This document shows positions 1 to 8,426 of a DNA stretch of 62,879 nucleotides, piece by piece. Source of the DNA: JACQNR01 sp049515175 (GTDB taxonomy: Bacteria > Acidobacteriota > Terriglobia > UBA7540); assembly GCA_049515175.1 (NCBI GenBank), contig JBEKUI010000001.1, positions 1-62,879 of the forward strand, written 5' to 3'. The stretch's first letter is position 1. Each line of letters opens with the position of its first letter. The position numbers and the translations under genes are program-made. The notes beneath the pieces are model-generated. The model searched no databases, was not told the DNA's origin, and was given only the letters and a program-made list of their open reading frames with translations.

Positions 1-409
1 ATGCACAGACTAACCGTGCCTGGTAAAGCCCCTGTCGCTCAGCGGCCAACTGATAGAATACTCATCACTTTGAGGCACTGTCAAGGCTGGGCTCTGTCAA
101 GACAGTCCTGGTGAATTACAATCGCCCCTTTCCATCCAGACAAACCATCACGAGGCCACCCCCGACAATGCTCATGAAGTTGAGATCGGCTGTTCTATCT
201 TAAGGCATGAGTGCCGAAAGGCGCTGAAGCGCTAAGCGGAGCAACTGGAAGTCCTGGGGAAAGAGGAACGGTCAGCGAGGGGATTAAGGAGGCTATTGGC
301 CAAATTTGAGTTTGGTTCGGCGCGAAACGGCTAAAATATGCATTCTTTCCCGCCTCGCATTATGAGGCATCGCAGGTTTGCGGCAACTTCAAGAACCTGG
401 AGTCACGCG
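1..409. other. Left-edge region without a recognised gene
   Basis: I see no convincing coding sequence, tRNA or strong hairpin here. The longer reading frame that starts at 338 belongs to the next gene, but its first 24 codons lack family similarity, so the region up to 409 is treated as upstream sequence. Confidence 0.5.
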
Positions 410-1429
410 ATGAACTCGAGAGAACGGGTACTAGCGATGTTGGACGGGCGGCCGGTGGACCACTTGCCGTTCATGCCTATCCTCATGCAGTTTGCCTCGG
501 ACCGCGCCGGCATGAAATACCAGGACTACGCGACAAATTACCTTTGCCTAGTAGAAGGGCAGATTCGCGCCGCGGAGGAATTCAACATCGATCATGTCAA
601 TACGATGTCCGATCCGGCGGGGGAAGCCGCCGACTGTGGCGCCGCCGTGAGGTTCTTCCCCGATCAGCCGCCGGCGCTGGACGAGTCAAACTCCCTGCTG
701 GCCGACAAAATCAAACTTGTCTCCCTAAACATTCCTGACCCCTACCAAGGTCAGCGCATGCACAATCGTCTCCAGGCACTCGCCCTTTACAGGAAACGCG
801 TCGGCGGCACGAAACTCATCGAGGGCTGGATCGAAGGACCCTGCGCGCAGGCAGCTGACCTACGTGGAATCAGCCGCCTGATGATCGATTTCTCTGACGA
901 CCCGGAATTTGTGCGAGACCTGTTTGAGTTTGTGCTGGAGTTGGAGCTTCGCTTTGCCAAGGCCCAAGTGGCGGAGGGCGCCGAACTTGTCGGAATCGGT
1001 GACGCAGCGTCATCCCTGGTCGGCCCCAGGATCTACGAAGAATTCGTTTGGCCTTTCCAAAAAAGAATGGTGGACGGAGTGCATGCCCTGGGTGCGCGGG
1101 TTCGACTCCATATTTGCGGCAACACGCGCCGCATACTTGCAGGCATGGGCCGTCTCGGCTGTGACCTGGTGGATCTGGACCACCTCGTATCTCTCGCGGA
1201 GGCCCGGGAAAATATCGGGGCAGCCCAAACATTGCTCGGCAATATCGCTCCCGTCCACGTCTTGCGGGATGGGTCGCCAGAATCGGTTACCGCCGCGATT
1301 TCTGAGTGTCACGAGCAGGCGGGCGCGCGCTACATTGTTGGCGCAGGATGTGAAGTGCCTCGCGACACGCCGATCGAGAACCTCCGCGCCTTGAGCCGTT
1401 ATGCCCAGGAACATGGCGTGTCGTCCTAG
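410..1429 (+). CDS. Uroporphyrinogen-decarboxylase-fold corrinoid methyltransferase (MtaA/CmuA type)
   Basis: This 339-residue protein belongs to the URO-D superfamily. The start at 410 is chosen because the sequence from MNSRERVLAMLDGRP onward matches the usual N-terminus of the family. A start at 338 would add 24 unrelated residues. From that start the protein has His234-x-Cys236 (in RLHICGN) and Cys314 (in GAGCEVP). This is the H-x-C...C arrangement that binds the catalytic zinc in methylcobamide:coenzyme M methyltransferases, and true haem URO-D enzymes lack it. The likely role is therefore methyl transfer from a corrinoid to a thiol, not porphyrin decarboxylation. No corrinoid-binding protein or partner methyltransferase is adjacent, so the substrate is unknown. 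Family assignment is firm; the methyltransferase role is inferred from the three ligands. Confidence 0.85.
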   Translation: MNSRERVLAMLDGRPVDHLPFMPILMQFASDRAGMKYQDYATNYLCLVEGQIRAAEEFNIDHVNTMSDPAGEAADCGAAVRFFPDQPPALDESNSLLADKIKLVSLNIPDPYQGQRMHNRLQALALYRKRVGGTKLIEGWIEGPCAQAADLRGISRLMIDFSDDPEFVRDLFEFVLELELRFAKAQVAEGAELVGIGDAASSLVGPRIYEEFVWPFQKRMVDGVHALGARVRLHICGNTRRILAGMGRLGCDLVDLDHLVSLAEARENIGAAQTLLGNIAPVHVLRDGSPESVTAAISECHEQAGARYIVGAGCEVPRDTPIENLRALSRYAQEHGVSS

Positions 1430-1836
1430 GGCCGCCGGCCGGGAGCGCAGGTGTTGCTGACCTTGAGGATTCGCCCCCAAAATTGCCGAATCGGGATCGC
1501 CATGGCTCTGTGGAATTGAGCCCGGTGATTGGGATCTGCTAACATGGAGCACAGGATCTCAGTCTGTGAGTATGTCTGTCCGCTCAACGTCACCATCTCA
1601 CTTGCACCGAGGCATCGCCTCAACAAAGAGTAATGACCTGAAAAGCAGTGACGCATGAAGTTCACCGCCGCGGAACTCGTTTACGTCCGTGCGCTAGGTC
1701 TCTATTTCACTGAGAAGTACGACGGCGGCGGTAAGCTCGTGCAGGATTTGCCGTGATGGGTGAGGTTGGCTGCGGACCAATGCGGGCTCGCTCAGCATGA
1801 CGACGTCAGTTGCCCACTCTGAGGAAGAGAGCTTTT
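1430..1836. other. Intergenic region between converging genes
   Basis: Apart from the 33-codon remnant at 1655-1756 I see no gene. Two genes converge on this gap (plus-strand methyltransferase, minus-strand kinase), but no clear hairpin plus T-run terminator is visible. Confidence 0.5.
1655..1756 (+). pseudogene. Possible remnant of a small zinc-ribbon protein
   Basis: A 33-codon frame begins MKFTAAELVYVRALGLY, continues through TEKYDGGGKLVQ and then stops. It reads like the start of a small CxxC zinc-ribbon protein in which the pair of cysteines (expected pattern CDGCGKL) has become YDGG and the rest is lost. The resemblance is from memory of acidobacterial proteins and is not proven. It could be chance. 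Confidence 0.25.
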
Positions 1837-3669
1837 TTATCGCCCCAGGAACTTATCCAGCTTGTCGACTTCGCGCTCGGCCAAGTCCATATTTCGCGCA
1901 GCAGCATCGGGATCGTGGGCGGCCAGGGCGGCATCCGCTCGATTCATGTACTGTTCCATTCGGTTTAACGCGGCTCCGATGTCGGCGCGAAGATTCATAC
2001 CCTGGCTCTGCTGCTGCCGTCTCAAATTCTCCACGCTCTCCTTCGCGGTACTGGCGCGGGCCCCGAGAGTAACCATTCTTTCCTGCAATTCCTGGATGGC
2101 GGCCGATCCGTTCGGCTGGGCCGCCGAAGGCTGAGCGGGTGCAGTCGGAGTCTGTCCGGAGGTTGCAGGCTCGACGGCCTGAAGCAATCGCACCGCGGGA
2201 GTTGCGCGAACGGCTCCCGCCGCCCCGCCAAGCCCCGTCGCGCCTGCTGCGGCCTGTTGCCCTTGAACGCCTGCGCTCTTGCGCGCGGGTTTTTGCACGG
2301 GCGCACCCGGTGGCAAAGCGGCGCTTTGGCCTGCCTGATTGGTCACCGCGCTTGGCTCGCTGGGCGGCATCGTGGGAGTGGAGGAAGTGTTCGCACCGGA
2401 AGGTTCAGCAGCCGTTTGGGGCGGGGACGTCGCCGGGACAGTCTCCTGCTGCGGCGACGGATTGGAAGAGCTCGCGGCCGCTTCGGGCGGGTTGTTCGAC
2501 GGGGCGGTCTGTGGAGTCTCTGCCGCCCTGGTCCGCAACCAGCGAGGCAATTGCGTCGCGGCCACGACGATCACCGCAATGGCCAGGATCGCGCCGATAG
2601 CCATGTACAAGGCGCGATGGGTTCCGGCGGTGGGCGGCGGCGGTAAAGGCAAAGAATCGGTAATCGCTTGCGGTGGCGCTGGAGCGGCCATCGCCTGCGG
2701 GGGTATGGGGGTCGCCATCGTGGACGGCACAGGAGGCACACTCGCTGGTAGAGGCGCGAGCGGCGAGTGCATCGCCAAGGTCGCCGACATCTGTTCTGCC
2801 AAGCCACTACCGGGACCAACTGCGGGCGCTGAAGTCGCGGGGAGGCCCAGGCTGTTCTTCACGCTCTCCAGGGCGGCGCGAAACGCGTCAGCGGTCTGAA
2901 ACCTTTTCTCGGGCTCCTTCTCGAGTGCTAGCAAAATGATATCGTTCAGCGCGGCGGGAATCTCCGGGTCCACCTCGATAGGCGGGCGCGGCGCCTCCTG
3001 AAGCTGGGCAGCCATCAGGGCATAACTGCTGTCCGCCTGAAACGGCCGGGCGCCGGTCGCAATTTCGTACAACGTGATTCCGACCGAATAGAGGTCAGAG
3101 CGCCCGTCAACAGCAACACACTTCACCTGCTCCGGCGACATGTAATAGAGAGAACCCAGCGTTGTGCCCGTCACCGTGAGCTTGTGGTCTTCAGCAGTTC
3201 GTGCGATCCCGAAATCCATCAGCTTGATGACGCCCTCCGGGGTCAGCATCATGTTGGTGGGTTTAATGTCACGGTGGACCACCCCATGCTCGTGGGCGCA
3301 ACTGAGGGCGGCAAGGACCTGGTCAATATACTGGATGCAGTCTTCGATGGGGATTCTTCCCTTTTTTGCCATGTCTGCCAGTGTGACGCCATCCACGAAT
3401 TCCATGATCATCACGAGCTGGTTATCGATCCGCGAAGCCGTGTACAGGGCGGCGATGTTGGGGTGATGGAGGCTCGCCAGAACTTTGATCTCGCGCATGA
3501 AGCGGTCGGCCAGGTCGGGCTCGTTGGCGAGATCGGGCAGAAGGACTTTCATGGCCTCGGTGCGCTCAGAAATCACGTTACGAACCTTGTACACTTTTCC
3601 CATTCCGCCGGCGCCCAGCACACCCACAACCTCGTAGTCACCCATCCTGTCGCCAACTTTGAGAGCCAT
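1837..3669 (-). CDS. Transmembrane Ser/Thr protein kinase (PknB-like)
   Basis: This 610-residue kinase starts at 3669, preceded by AAGGAGGGG five bases upstream. A longer frame to 3699 would overlap the Shine-Dalgarno site. The kinase domain occupies about residues 10-270. It has the glycine loop GAGGMGKV (19-26), catalytic Lys41 in AMKVL, the HRDIKPTN loop with Asp134, DFG at 152-154 and the activation segment LYYMSPEQ, so it should be active. A Pro/Ala-rich linker follows, then one membrane segment near residues 365-390, and a Ser/Pro/Ala-rich extracytoplasmic part with a helical C-terminal tail of about 100 residues. There are no PASTA repeats. The kinase lies 33 bases downstream of a CsgG-like secreted protein on the same strand and is probably co-transcribed with it, which suggests envelope-related signalling. 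The substrate is unknown. Confidence 0.92.
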   Translation of the reverse strand: MALKVGDRMGDYEVVGVLGAGGMGKVYKVRNVISERTEAMKVLLPDLANEPDLADRFMREIKVLASLHHPNIAALYTASRIDNQLVMIMEFVDGVTLADMAKKGRIPIEDCIQYIDQVLAALSCAHEHGVVHRDIKPTNMMLTPEGVIKLMDFGIARTAEDHKLTVTGTTLGSLYYMSPEQVKCVAVDGRSDLYSVGITLYEIATGARPFQADSSYALMAAQLQEAPRPPIEVDPEIPAALNDIILLALEKEPEKRFQTADAFRAALESVKNSLGLPATSAPAVGPGSGLAEQMSATLAMHSPLAPLPASVPPVPSTMATPIPPQAMAAPAPPQAITDSLPLPPPPTAGTHRALYMAIGAILAIAVIVVAATQLPRWLRTRAAETPQTAPSNNPPEAAASSSNPSPQQETVPATSPPQTAAEPSGANTSSTPTMPPSEPSAVTNQAGQSAALPPGAPVQKPARKSAGVQGQQAAAGATGLGGAAGAVRATPAVRLLQAVEPATSGQTPTAPAQPSAAQPNGSAAIQELQERMVTLGARASTAKESVENLRRQQQSQGMNLRADIGAALNRMEQYMNRADAALAAHDPDAAARNMDLAEREVDKLDKFLGR

Positions 3670-3702
3670 AAACCCCTCCTTGCCGCCGCAGTCGCCCAAC
3701 GC

Positions 3703-4677
3703 CTACTGTGAGCTCTTTACCGCGTCCCCGACCTTGGCCGGAGTGCTGCCCGTGAACGTGCCCGCGGAAGAGGCTTCATCCGCCTCCGTAATCACGACCT
3801 CACCCACCTTGTCCTCAATCGAGCGGAGGATCTTTCCCGTCGCGGGATCTTTGATGTCGCGAATTTTCCTGCGAATCTCCAGCCGGTCACCGACCTTGAT
3901 GCCAGCCTTGGTCCCGAGATTCAGGATTAGAGTGTTTCCCGTGGCATCCGCAACGAGGCCATCGATTTTGACTGTTTGGGTGGGAAGCTTCCCGGCATCC
4001 TCTTCCAGTTGCTTTACCACTTGCTCCACCGCTTGGTGCACGGCTTCACCCAGAATAGTCTCCCCGAAATTGGCGCTGCTCATATCGTAGTGGCCGCCGC
4101 CTGCCCCGCCAGCGCTGCCGCCAGCCCCCAGGAGCGAAATCCCCGATCGGCTCGATTGTCCCTGGCCTGTGGCGGCGGCGAGAATCTCCCCCGTACTGGT
4201 GTTAATCATCCGCGCCGTGATGCCAACCACCGCCTTGGCCTTTCGTGTGCCGACCCCGCCGATCCCAAAGCGTCCGGTGATTCCACCGATGGCCTGGCCC
4301 CCCACTCCCTGGCTCTTGTCATCCCGCCCGAATTGAGTGATGGACCCCACCACAATGGCGTCGACGCCGAGAACTCTCCCAATCTGCGCCGCCGTGTTGG
4401 AGTCCGCCCGGTCGCTGTTGGAGAAATTCTGTTCCGCCATGACCTTGTCCAGCGCCTTGCGTTCGATTACGGAGTAAGTGCCGTCCTTGACGAGCTTTTC
4501 CACCATCAGGTCGGCGATTCCCTTCCCGACGTCCTGATCTCCCCCGAAGACGGAAGCCACGGAGCTGCGGACCGTTCCGTAGTCAAAGTCGAGGATCGCG
4601 ATACGCTTCTTCTGCTGTGCGAATGCAGACGGGATGCAAGTTGCCAGAATGAGAACCAACGTCGCCACACGCTTCAT
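3703..4677 (-). CDS. CsgG/FlgT-like exported protein
   Basis: This 324-residue protein has a signal peptide (MKRVATLVLILATC..AFAQ) with a likely signal peptidase I site near residue 20. Residues 25-220 resemble the CsgG family: the stretch RIAILDFDYGTV, then DLMVEKLVKDGTYSVIERKALDKV, and then the GVDAIVVGSITQFG segment are typical of this nucleotide-free Rossmann-like fold. The C-terminal part (about 235-300, ILNLGTKAGIKVGDRLEI followed by a VGEVVITE strand) resembles the FlgT C-terminal domain. No lipobox cysteine is placed as in curli CsgG, so it is probably a periplasmic or outer-membrane-associated relative and not the curli pore itself. No other curli genes are nearby. It precedes the Ser/Thr kinase in an apparent two-gene operon. 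Confidence 0.8.
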   Translation of the reverse strand: MKRVATLVLILATCIPSAFAQQKKRIAILDFDYGTVRSSVASVFGGDQDVGKGIADLMVEKLVKDGTYSVIERKALDKVMAEQNFSNSDRADSNTAAQIGRVLGVDAIVVGSITQFGRDDKSQGVGGQAIGGITGRFGIGGVGTRKAKAVVGITARMINTSTGEILAAATGQGQSSRSGISLLGAGGSAGGAGGGHYDMSSANFGETILGEAVHQAVEQVVKQLEEDAGKLPTQTVKIDGLVADATGNTLILNLGTKAGIKVGDRLEIRRKIRDIKDPATGKILRSIEDKVGEVVITEADEASSAGTFTGSTPAKVGDAVKSSQ

Positions 4678-5240
4678 GGTCTTCCTCCTCGGAAATCAAT
4701 TCCGCCCTTGCCCTGCCCCCACGATGAGAGCCTACGAGCACCCGATTGCAGATCGCCCAGAAAGCATTTGACCGCCAGGCGGCATGGGTCCTTCCCGATG
4801 TCGTCCAGGCATCAGGGTTCTTACACGGCATCCCATCAGGATCTCTCGGGCGGGTAGAATTCTACACCCAGCAAACCCCGTTTGGAATGTTTCGCATCAG
4901 CCTCTCGTTGGCGCGGTATGGACTCCGTCCGAATCTGGTCGTGAGTCCGCAGGCGCGGCAGTTGTAAACACCTCCGATTTTCTTGGGGAGGCAATGGACC
5001 TCTTCAGTACCTCTAAGACTTATCTAGCGTTTTCCCGGGCCATGGTTCAGTCACCCGTGCACCCCGAATGGACAATGCCCCGAAAGGGCTCGGTTGGAAA
5101 CAAACAGGCGTATACTCTCAGGCGCCGGAATGCCAAAATGCGAATTCCGCTTTGAGTCTGCATGCCGGAGGGTCAATGCACTTGCCCATCGCAGCCCTCG
5201 AAGGACTGTCCCACACGTCACCCGTCAGAGAAGGATAGCG
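4678..5240. other. Intergenic region upstream of csgG-like gene
   Basis: This 560-base gap separates divergent genes. It contains a perfect 12-bp palindrome, GTAGAATTCTAC, at 4854-4865. No coding sequence is convincing: the frames present show neither a Shine-Dalgarno site nor family features. Promoters for both flanking genes are expected here, but I cannot assign them. Confidence 0.45.
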
Positions 5241-5755
5241 ATGAGAAAAGCGCCACTTCTGCTGCTCATGGTTGTGGTCGGCGGTACGCCCACGATTGCT
5301 CAGTCGTCGATTCCAGCAAGCTCCGGCAGTTGCTGCCTAGCAAGGACCTGCCAGGCTTCAAGCGTCACCCACCCATGGGATCGATCGATACAATCCCATT
5401 CGGACGCCTCTCTTCCGCGGAAGTGAAATACGAAACCCCGGGCGAGGTTCCGCGCATCATCCAGCTCCGCATCGCGGACTTCGCAGAGCACATGTACGCC
5501 GCAGGGTTGTTGCTGGGACTGACGCGGGAGGAGGGCCGCCAGGAGACACAGGAAGGCTACTCAAAATCCGTCGTGGTGAAGGGGAAGTATCGAGGCAAGG
5601 AGACAGGCAACCGCGGGATGTCGGGGGGCCAGGTCGAGTTTGTGGTCGCGAACCGGTTCGTGGTGACGGTTCAGTCAACGCGTGTCCCTGATGTCGGAGT
5701 TCTGTATTCGCTCATCGACGCGATCGATCTCGCGGCCTTGGAGAAACTCCCCTAG
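5241..5755 (+). pseudogene. Exported hypothetical protein with an apparent frameshift
   Basis: An ATG at 5241 follows GAGAAGGATA at good spacing and encodes a textbook signal peptide (MRKAPLLLLMVVVGGTPTIAQ) in one frame. The mature part (from SKLRQLLPSKDLPGF to DLAALEKLP, ending at 5755) is in another frame. The switch falls between about 5300 and 5320 and is explained by loss of a single base. The mature part is about 145 residues with no domain I recognise. An uninterrupted frame does run from 5162, but it opens with a low-complexity stretch and no export signal, so the frameshifted reading is more plausible. It is either a real lesion or a base-call error. Confidence 0.6.
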
Positions 5756-5913
5756 GGTTACACCGGACCGCGCTACATGCTGATCCTCCACGAAGCGAGG
5801 CGTTCCAACATCTCATAGGAGGTCAGGCAAGCAAGTCCACGAAAGGAGCATTCACCATCGTCGCCTGTCTCGGAGCGACCGGGTCGTGGCAGGGGCGGGT
5901 TTGCTCCGGCCCC

Positions 5914-6243
5914 GTGAAGTTGACCGTGCTGGCGCGCCCCGAACAACTCTCGCCCGAGCAGCAACTAGCCCTTGACCAGCAGAGCGCTCGTTTCGGAATG
6001 CTGGCTGGCGACCATCAATCGCTTAAGAAGTACGGCCGCGAGCTGGTGGCCGCCGACCCCGGTTCTGTCTCCGGCCATTTCTACCTCGGCGAAGCGAAAT
6101 TCCGGCAGAGCGCCTGGTCCGAGGCGCTGGTGGAATTCACCACCGCGCGTTCCGAGTACCGCCGGAATCATCCGGACGATCAATCTCAATTCATGAACGT
6201 GCGGATCAACCAGTTGCTCGAGAAGATCTATAACATGCCGTAA
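5914..6243 (+). CDS. Small TPR-like protein, possibly 5'-truncated
   Basis: A GTG at 5914 opens a 109-residue frame. Residues 30-85 (SLKKYGRELVAADPGS..YLGEAKFRQSAW) look like one or two tetratricopeptide helices. The frame stays open upstream to about 5780 with no ATG, and residues just before the GTG (TKGAFTIVACLG) do not look like a signal peptide. The gene may thus be the 3' end of a longer, decayed TPR gene. No clear Shine-Dalgarno site precedes the GTG. Function unknown; it lies between a frameshifted exported protein and an OmpA gene. Confidence 0.45.
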   Translation: MKLTVLARPEQLSPEQQLALDQQSARFGMLAGDHQSLKKYGRELVAADPGSVSGHFYLGEAKFRQSAWSEALVEFTTARSEYRRNHPDDQSQFMNVRINQLLEKIYNMP

Positions 6244-6382
6244 GCCGGCGCGGAGGCATGGCGCGGGCGCGTGAGCTGGTTTCTCAAGCCCCGCTGCCTC
6301 AGCCCGTCAGGTTATAGCAAGGAATCCGCAGAATGGCCAAGATGATCTGGCCACTGCGCGTTTGTGCTGCAGGAGGTCTACC

Positions 6383-7240
6383 GTGTTTCACCGAAATGGC
6401 AAGTGGATCGTTGCGATTCTGTTTTGTGCGCTGGCGGCCGTGGCGGCTTTCGCGCCCGCCGCGCCGGCTCAGCAAGGCGACGACAGGGAGGGGTTCAAAG
6501 GTCCGACGATGTTTACAAAGCCGCCGCACTATTGGGGGGATTGGGTCGATGAAAAAGAGTTCGATGCTTTCGATTTCCCAGTGAGCAGGGACAAGACTGA
6601 GCATGTCGAGGGGCATTTCGCCAAATACATGTACAGATACAACAATCCCAACGGGGGACACGGGAGCATCCTGCAAGTGATCCGGAATTACCAGAACGCG
6701 GCGACTCGGATTGGCGGCAAGGTCGTTTATGAAAACGGCGACCACGACCAGACCACCCTGCTGATTTCGAAAGAAGGCAAGGATATATGGGTCTCAGTGG
6801 AGGGCGGCAACGACTATTTGCTGACGATCGTCGAGCGCGAAGCCATGAAGCAGGACGTGGTGGCCAACGCCGAGGCCATGAAGGGCGGCTTGGCGGAGGT
6901 GGGCCACGTCGAAGTGCCGGGCATCTTCTTCGACTTCAACAAGTCCGACGTGAAACCCGAGTCCAAGCCGGCCCTTGATGAAGTGGCGAAGTTACTCAAA
7001 GCCAATCCTTCCCTGAAAGCCTGGGTGGTGGGGCACACGGATAGTGTGGGATCGCCAGAGTCCAATCTAACCCTTTCCAGCGCGCGGGCTGCCGCGGTGG
7101 TGAAGGCCCTGGTCGCCAACTATGGCATCAGCGCGACGCGGCTCAAGGGCTACGGCGTCGGGCCCTTCGCTCCAGTGGCCTCGAACGACACCGAGGAAGG
7201 AAAGGCCAAGAACCGTCGCGTGGAGTTGGTCACGCAGTAA
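6383..7240 (+). CDS. OmpA-family outer-membrane/peptidoglycan-binding protein
   Basis: A GTG at 6383 is preceded by AGGAGG seven bases upstream, so it is preferred over the longer TTG frame at 6362. The 285-residue product begins with a signal peptide (hydrophobic run IVAILFCALAAVAAF, cleavage near APAQQ). Residues about 30-165 form a family-specific region, perhaps a DUF4892-like fold, that I cannot name with certainty. The C-terminal 105 residues are an OmpA_C domain: VEVPGIFFDFNKSDVKP, the GHTDSVGSPESN loop and the LSSARAAAV helix carry the conserved Asp and Arg that bind diaminopimelate in peptidoglycan. The protein probably anchors envelope components to the cell wall. Confidence 0.88.
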   Translation: MFHRNGKWIVAILFCALAAVAAFAPAAPAQQGDDREGFKGPTMFTKPPHYWGDWVDEKEFDAFDFPVSRDKTEHVEGHFAKYMYRYNNPNGGHGSILQVIRNYQNAATRIGGKVVYENGDHDQTTLLISKEGKDIWVSVEGGNDYLLTIVEREAMKQDVVANAEAMKGGLAEVGHVEVPGIFFDFNKSDVKPESKPALDEVAKLLKANPSLKAWVVGHTDSVGSPESNLTLSSARAAAVVKALVANYGISATRLKGYGVGPFAPVASNDTEEGKAKNRRVELVTQ

Positions 7241-7341
7241 CCACGCGGGCTGGCGCAGGCCCTCTCAGGCCGGCGTGGCAGGGAGCAGGAGAAATCAATC
7301 CGCGGACCCGAAGGGTCTCCACCGACCGACAGGACTTGTAG

Positions 7342-7361
7342 GGGCGATTCACGAATCGCCC
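7342..7361. repeat. Dispersed palindrome GGGCGATTC-AATCGCCC type
   Basis: GGGCGATTC and GAATCGCCC form 9-bp arms around two bases, preceded by GTAGG. A partial copy (GCAATTCACGAATCGCCCC) recurs near 7650-7670. It looks like a REP-type dispersed repeat. Confidence 0.6.
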
Positions 7362-7393
7362 ACACCCATTCACGCCGAATCCCGCACTGCGGG

Positions 7394-7413
7394 GGGCAAT
7401 TCATGAATTGCCC
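7394..7413. repeat. Perfect 20-bp palindrome GGGCAATTCATGAATTGCCC
   Basis: This is a perfect inverted repeat with 10-bp arms and no loop. It is closely related in form to the 7342-7361 palindrome and to an imperfect one at 53404-53425. Confidence 0.6.
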
Positions 7414-7493
7414 TTCCAAGTTGCCGCCCGACGCGCCCACCACCCGGCCCTCCTAAGCGATAAGAGGAGTCAAGACGCGGGGAAAATGCCCCC

Positions 7494-7522
7494 TTGACTT
7501 TCGAGGGCAAGTGTGCTAGTCT
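7494..7522 (+). promoter_or_regulatory. Sigma70-like promoter upstream of the repeat element
   Basis: TTGACT (7494-7499) is followed after 17 bases by TAGTCT within TGTGCTAGTCT. No gene follows for almost 1 kb on this strand. A similar arrangement precedes the inverted copy of the element at the right end of the window. The -10 match is modest. Confidence 0.35.
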
Positions 7523-7542
7523 AGTTTCTGACGAAAGGGAAG

Positions 7543-7565
7543 GGCGGCCCCAGCGGCCGCCTTTT
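7543..7565 (+). terminator. Hairpin plus T-run shortly after the promoter
   Basis: GGCGGCC (7543-7549) and GGCCGCC (7555-7561) form a 7-bp stem with a five-base loop, followed by TTTT. It begins about 20 bases after the predicted -10 box, so it would act as an attenuator or end a very short transcript. The T-run is short. Confidence 0.35.
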
Positions 7566-7726
7566 GCGTCTGGGGAGGGAGAGTTGTGGAGACAACGAGG
7601 TCTGGTAGAGGCAGACCCTTTATTAATGCGATCCGCGCAGGGTGTGGGTGCAATTCACGAATCGCCCCTGCGGAAGGACAGCGGTCCCTTCCCGTCAGCT
7701 GACGGGCTCCGACCGCGGCTACGGGT

Positions 7727-7920
7727 CCCTTATATAGGCCCTGACAAAGCTAAAATGTCGTTTAGAATGAGATGATTACTAAATTTCTTGCACGACCAAA
7801 GCTGAAATGTTGTTGAAAACAAGGGAGATTCTAGCTTTGTGTAAGAATTACACAAAGCTAAAAAGTTCCACATTATCAATTACTTACAGGGTAGGTCGAA
7901 ACGCCAAAGCTAAATTGTGG
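7727..7920 (+). repeat. Iteron-like CAAAGCTAAA element, copy 1
   Basis: The element starts with CCCTTATATAGG and contains five CAAAGCTAAA-type motifs: near 7744, 7796, 7851 and 7903 on this strand, and one inverted near 7831. The inverted and direct motifs at 7832-7860 form a perfect hairpin, TAGCTTTGTGTAA-GAA-TTACACAAAGCTA. A second copy with the same order of parts lies in reverse orientation at 62292-62481. The central 70 bases differ at only a few positions. Local base composition is AT-rich compared with the genome. It resembles the multiply repeated ends of some insertion sequences (for example the IS21 type) or a regulator binding array; no transposase is present. Confidence 0.8.
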
Positions 7921-8426
7921 AAATCCTGGCCAGCGATCCGATTGTTGCTATTTGTCCAGTGTAAGTCGTTTAAGACCCTTAGGCGGAGCCGTCGGTTCAC
8001 CGCTCGCCGCCCCTTCGGAGTGCGGAGGCGCTCGTCGTTCCGGAGCGTCACTCCCGCAACGCTGGCGGAGCATGGCTCCACCGGGGGCTAGCGGCGTAGT
8101 TACCGAGGAGGCGGTCGAGCGCAGGAGCATTGTTGGCGTAGGCCGGGAGCGCACAAGCCAAAAGAAACCAGCCCAGCCGCGATTCGCATCCATTGGCTTC
8201 GCTCTGATGTCGGCGGTCACTTGGCCGCGTTGTCGGCTTGTCCAAAAGTAGCCTGTGATGACCCAACCCGCGGTCGGAAAACATGGCTCTTCCTCTTCAA
8301 GCAGGCAGGGGCGCCCTCATGACCTGTACCAAAGGGTTGCGTAGGACACGTTTGTGCCCCTCTGAGTTTTCACGGCGGACATCACCTTGTCGGCCCAAGG
8401 GAGTGGTTTCCAGCAACTTCCCCAAC

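Larger units (their letters stand above)
7241..8426. other. 1.2-kb non-coding region rich in repeats
   Basis: No protein gene is supported. The region holds two short palindromes (7342-7361, 7394-7413), a promoter-like site followed by a hairpin with a T-run (7494-7565), and an iteron-like element (7727-7920). Short frames here lack Shine-Dalgarno sites and run through the repeats. It looks like a landing zone for small mobile or regulatory sequences. Confidence 0.6.

Noticed and set aside
7727..7920. CRISPR array
   Set aside because: The repeated motif is only about 10 bp, spacing is irregular (about 20-55 bases), one copy is inverted, and no cas gene is present.
7952..8284. Small genes on both strands in the 8.0-8.3 kb gap
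   Set aside because: No start context, no hydrophobic leader or motif; composition is that of GC-rich non-coding sequence.
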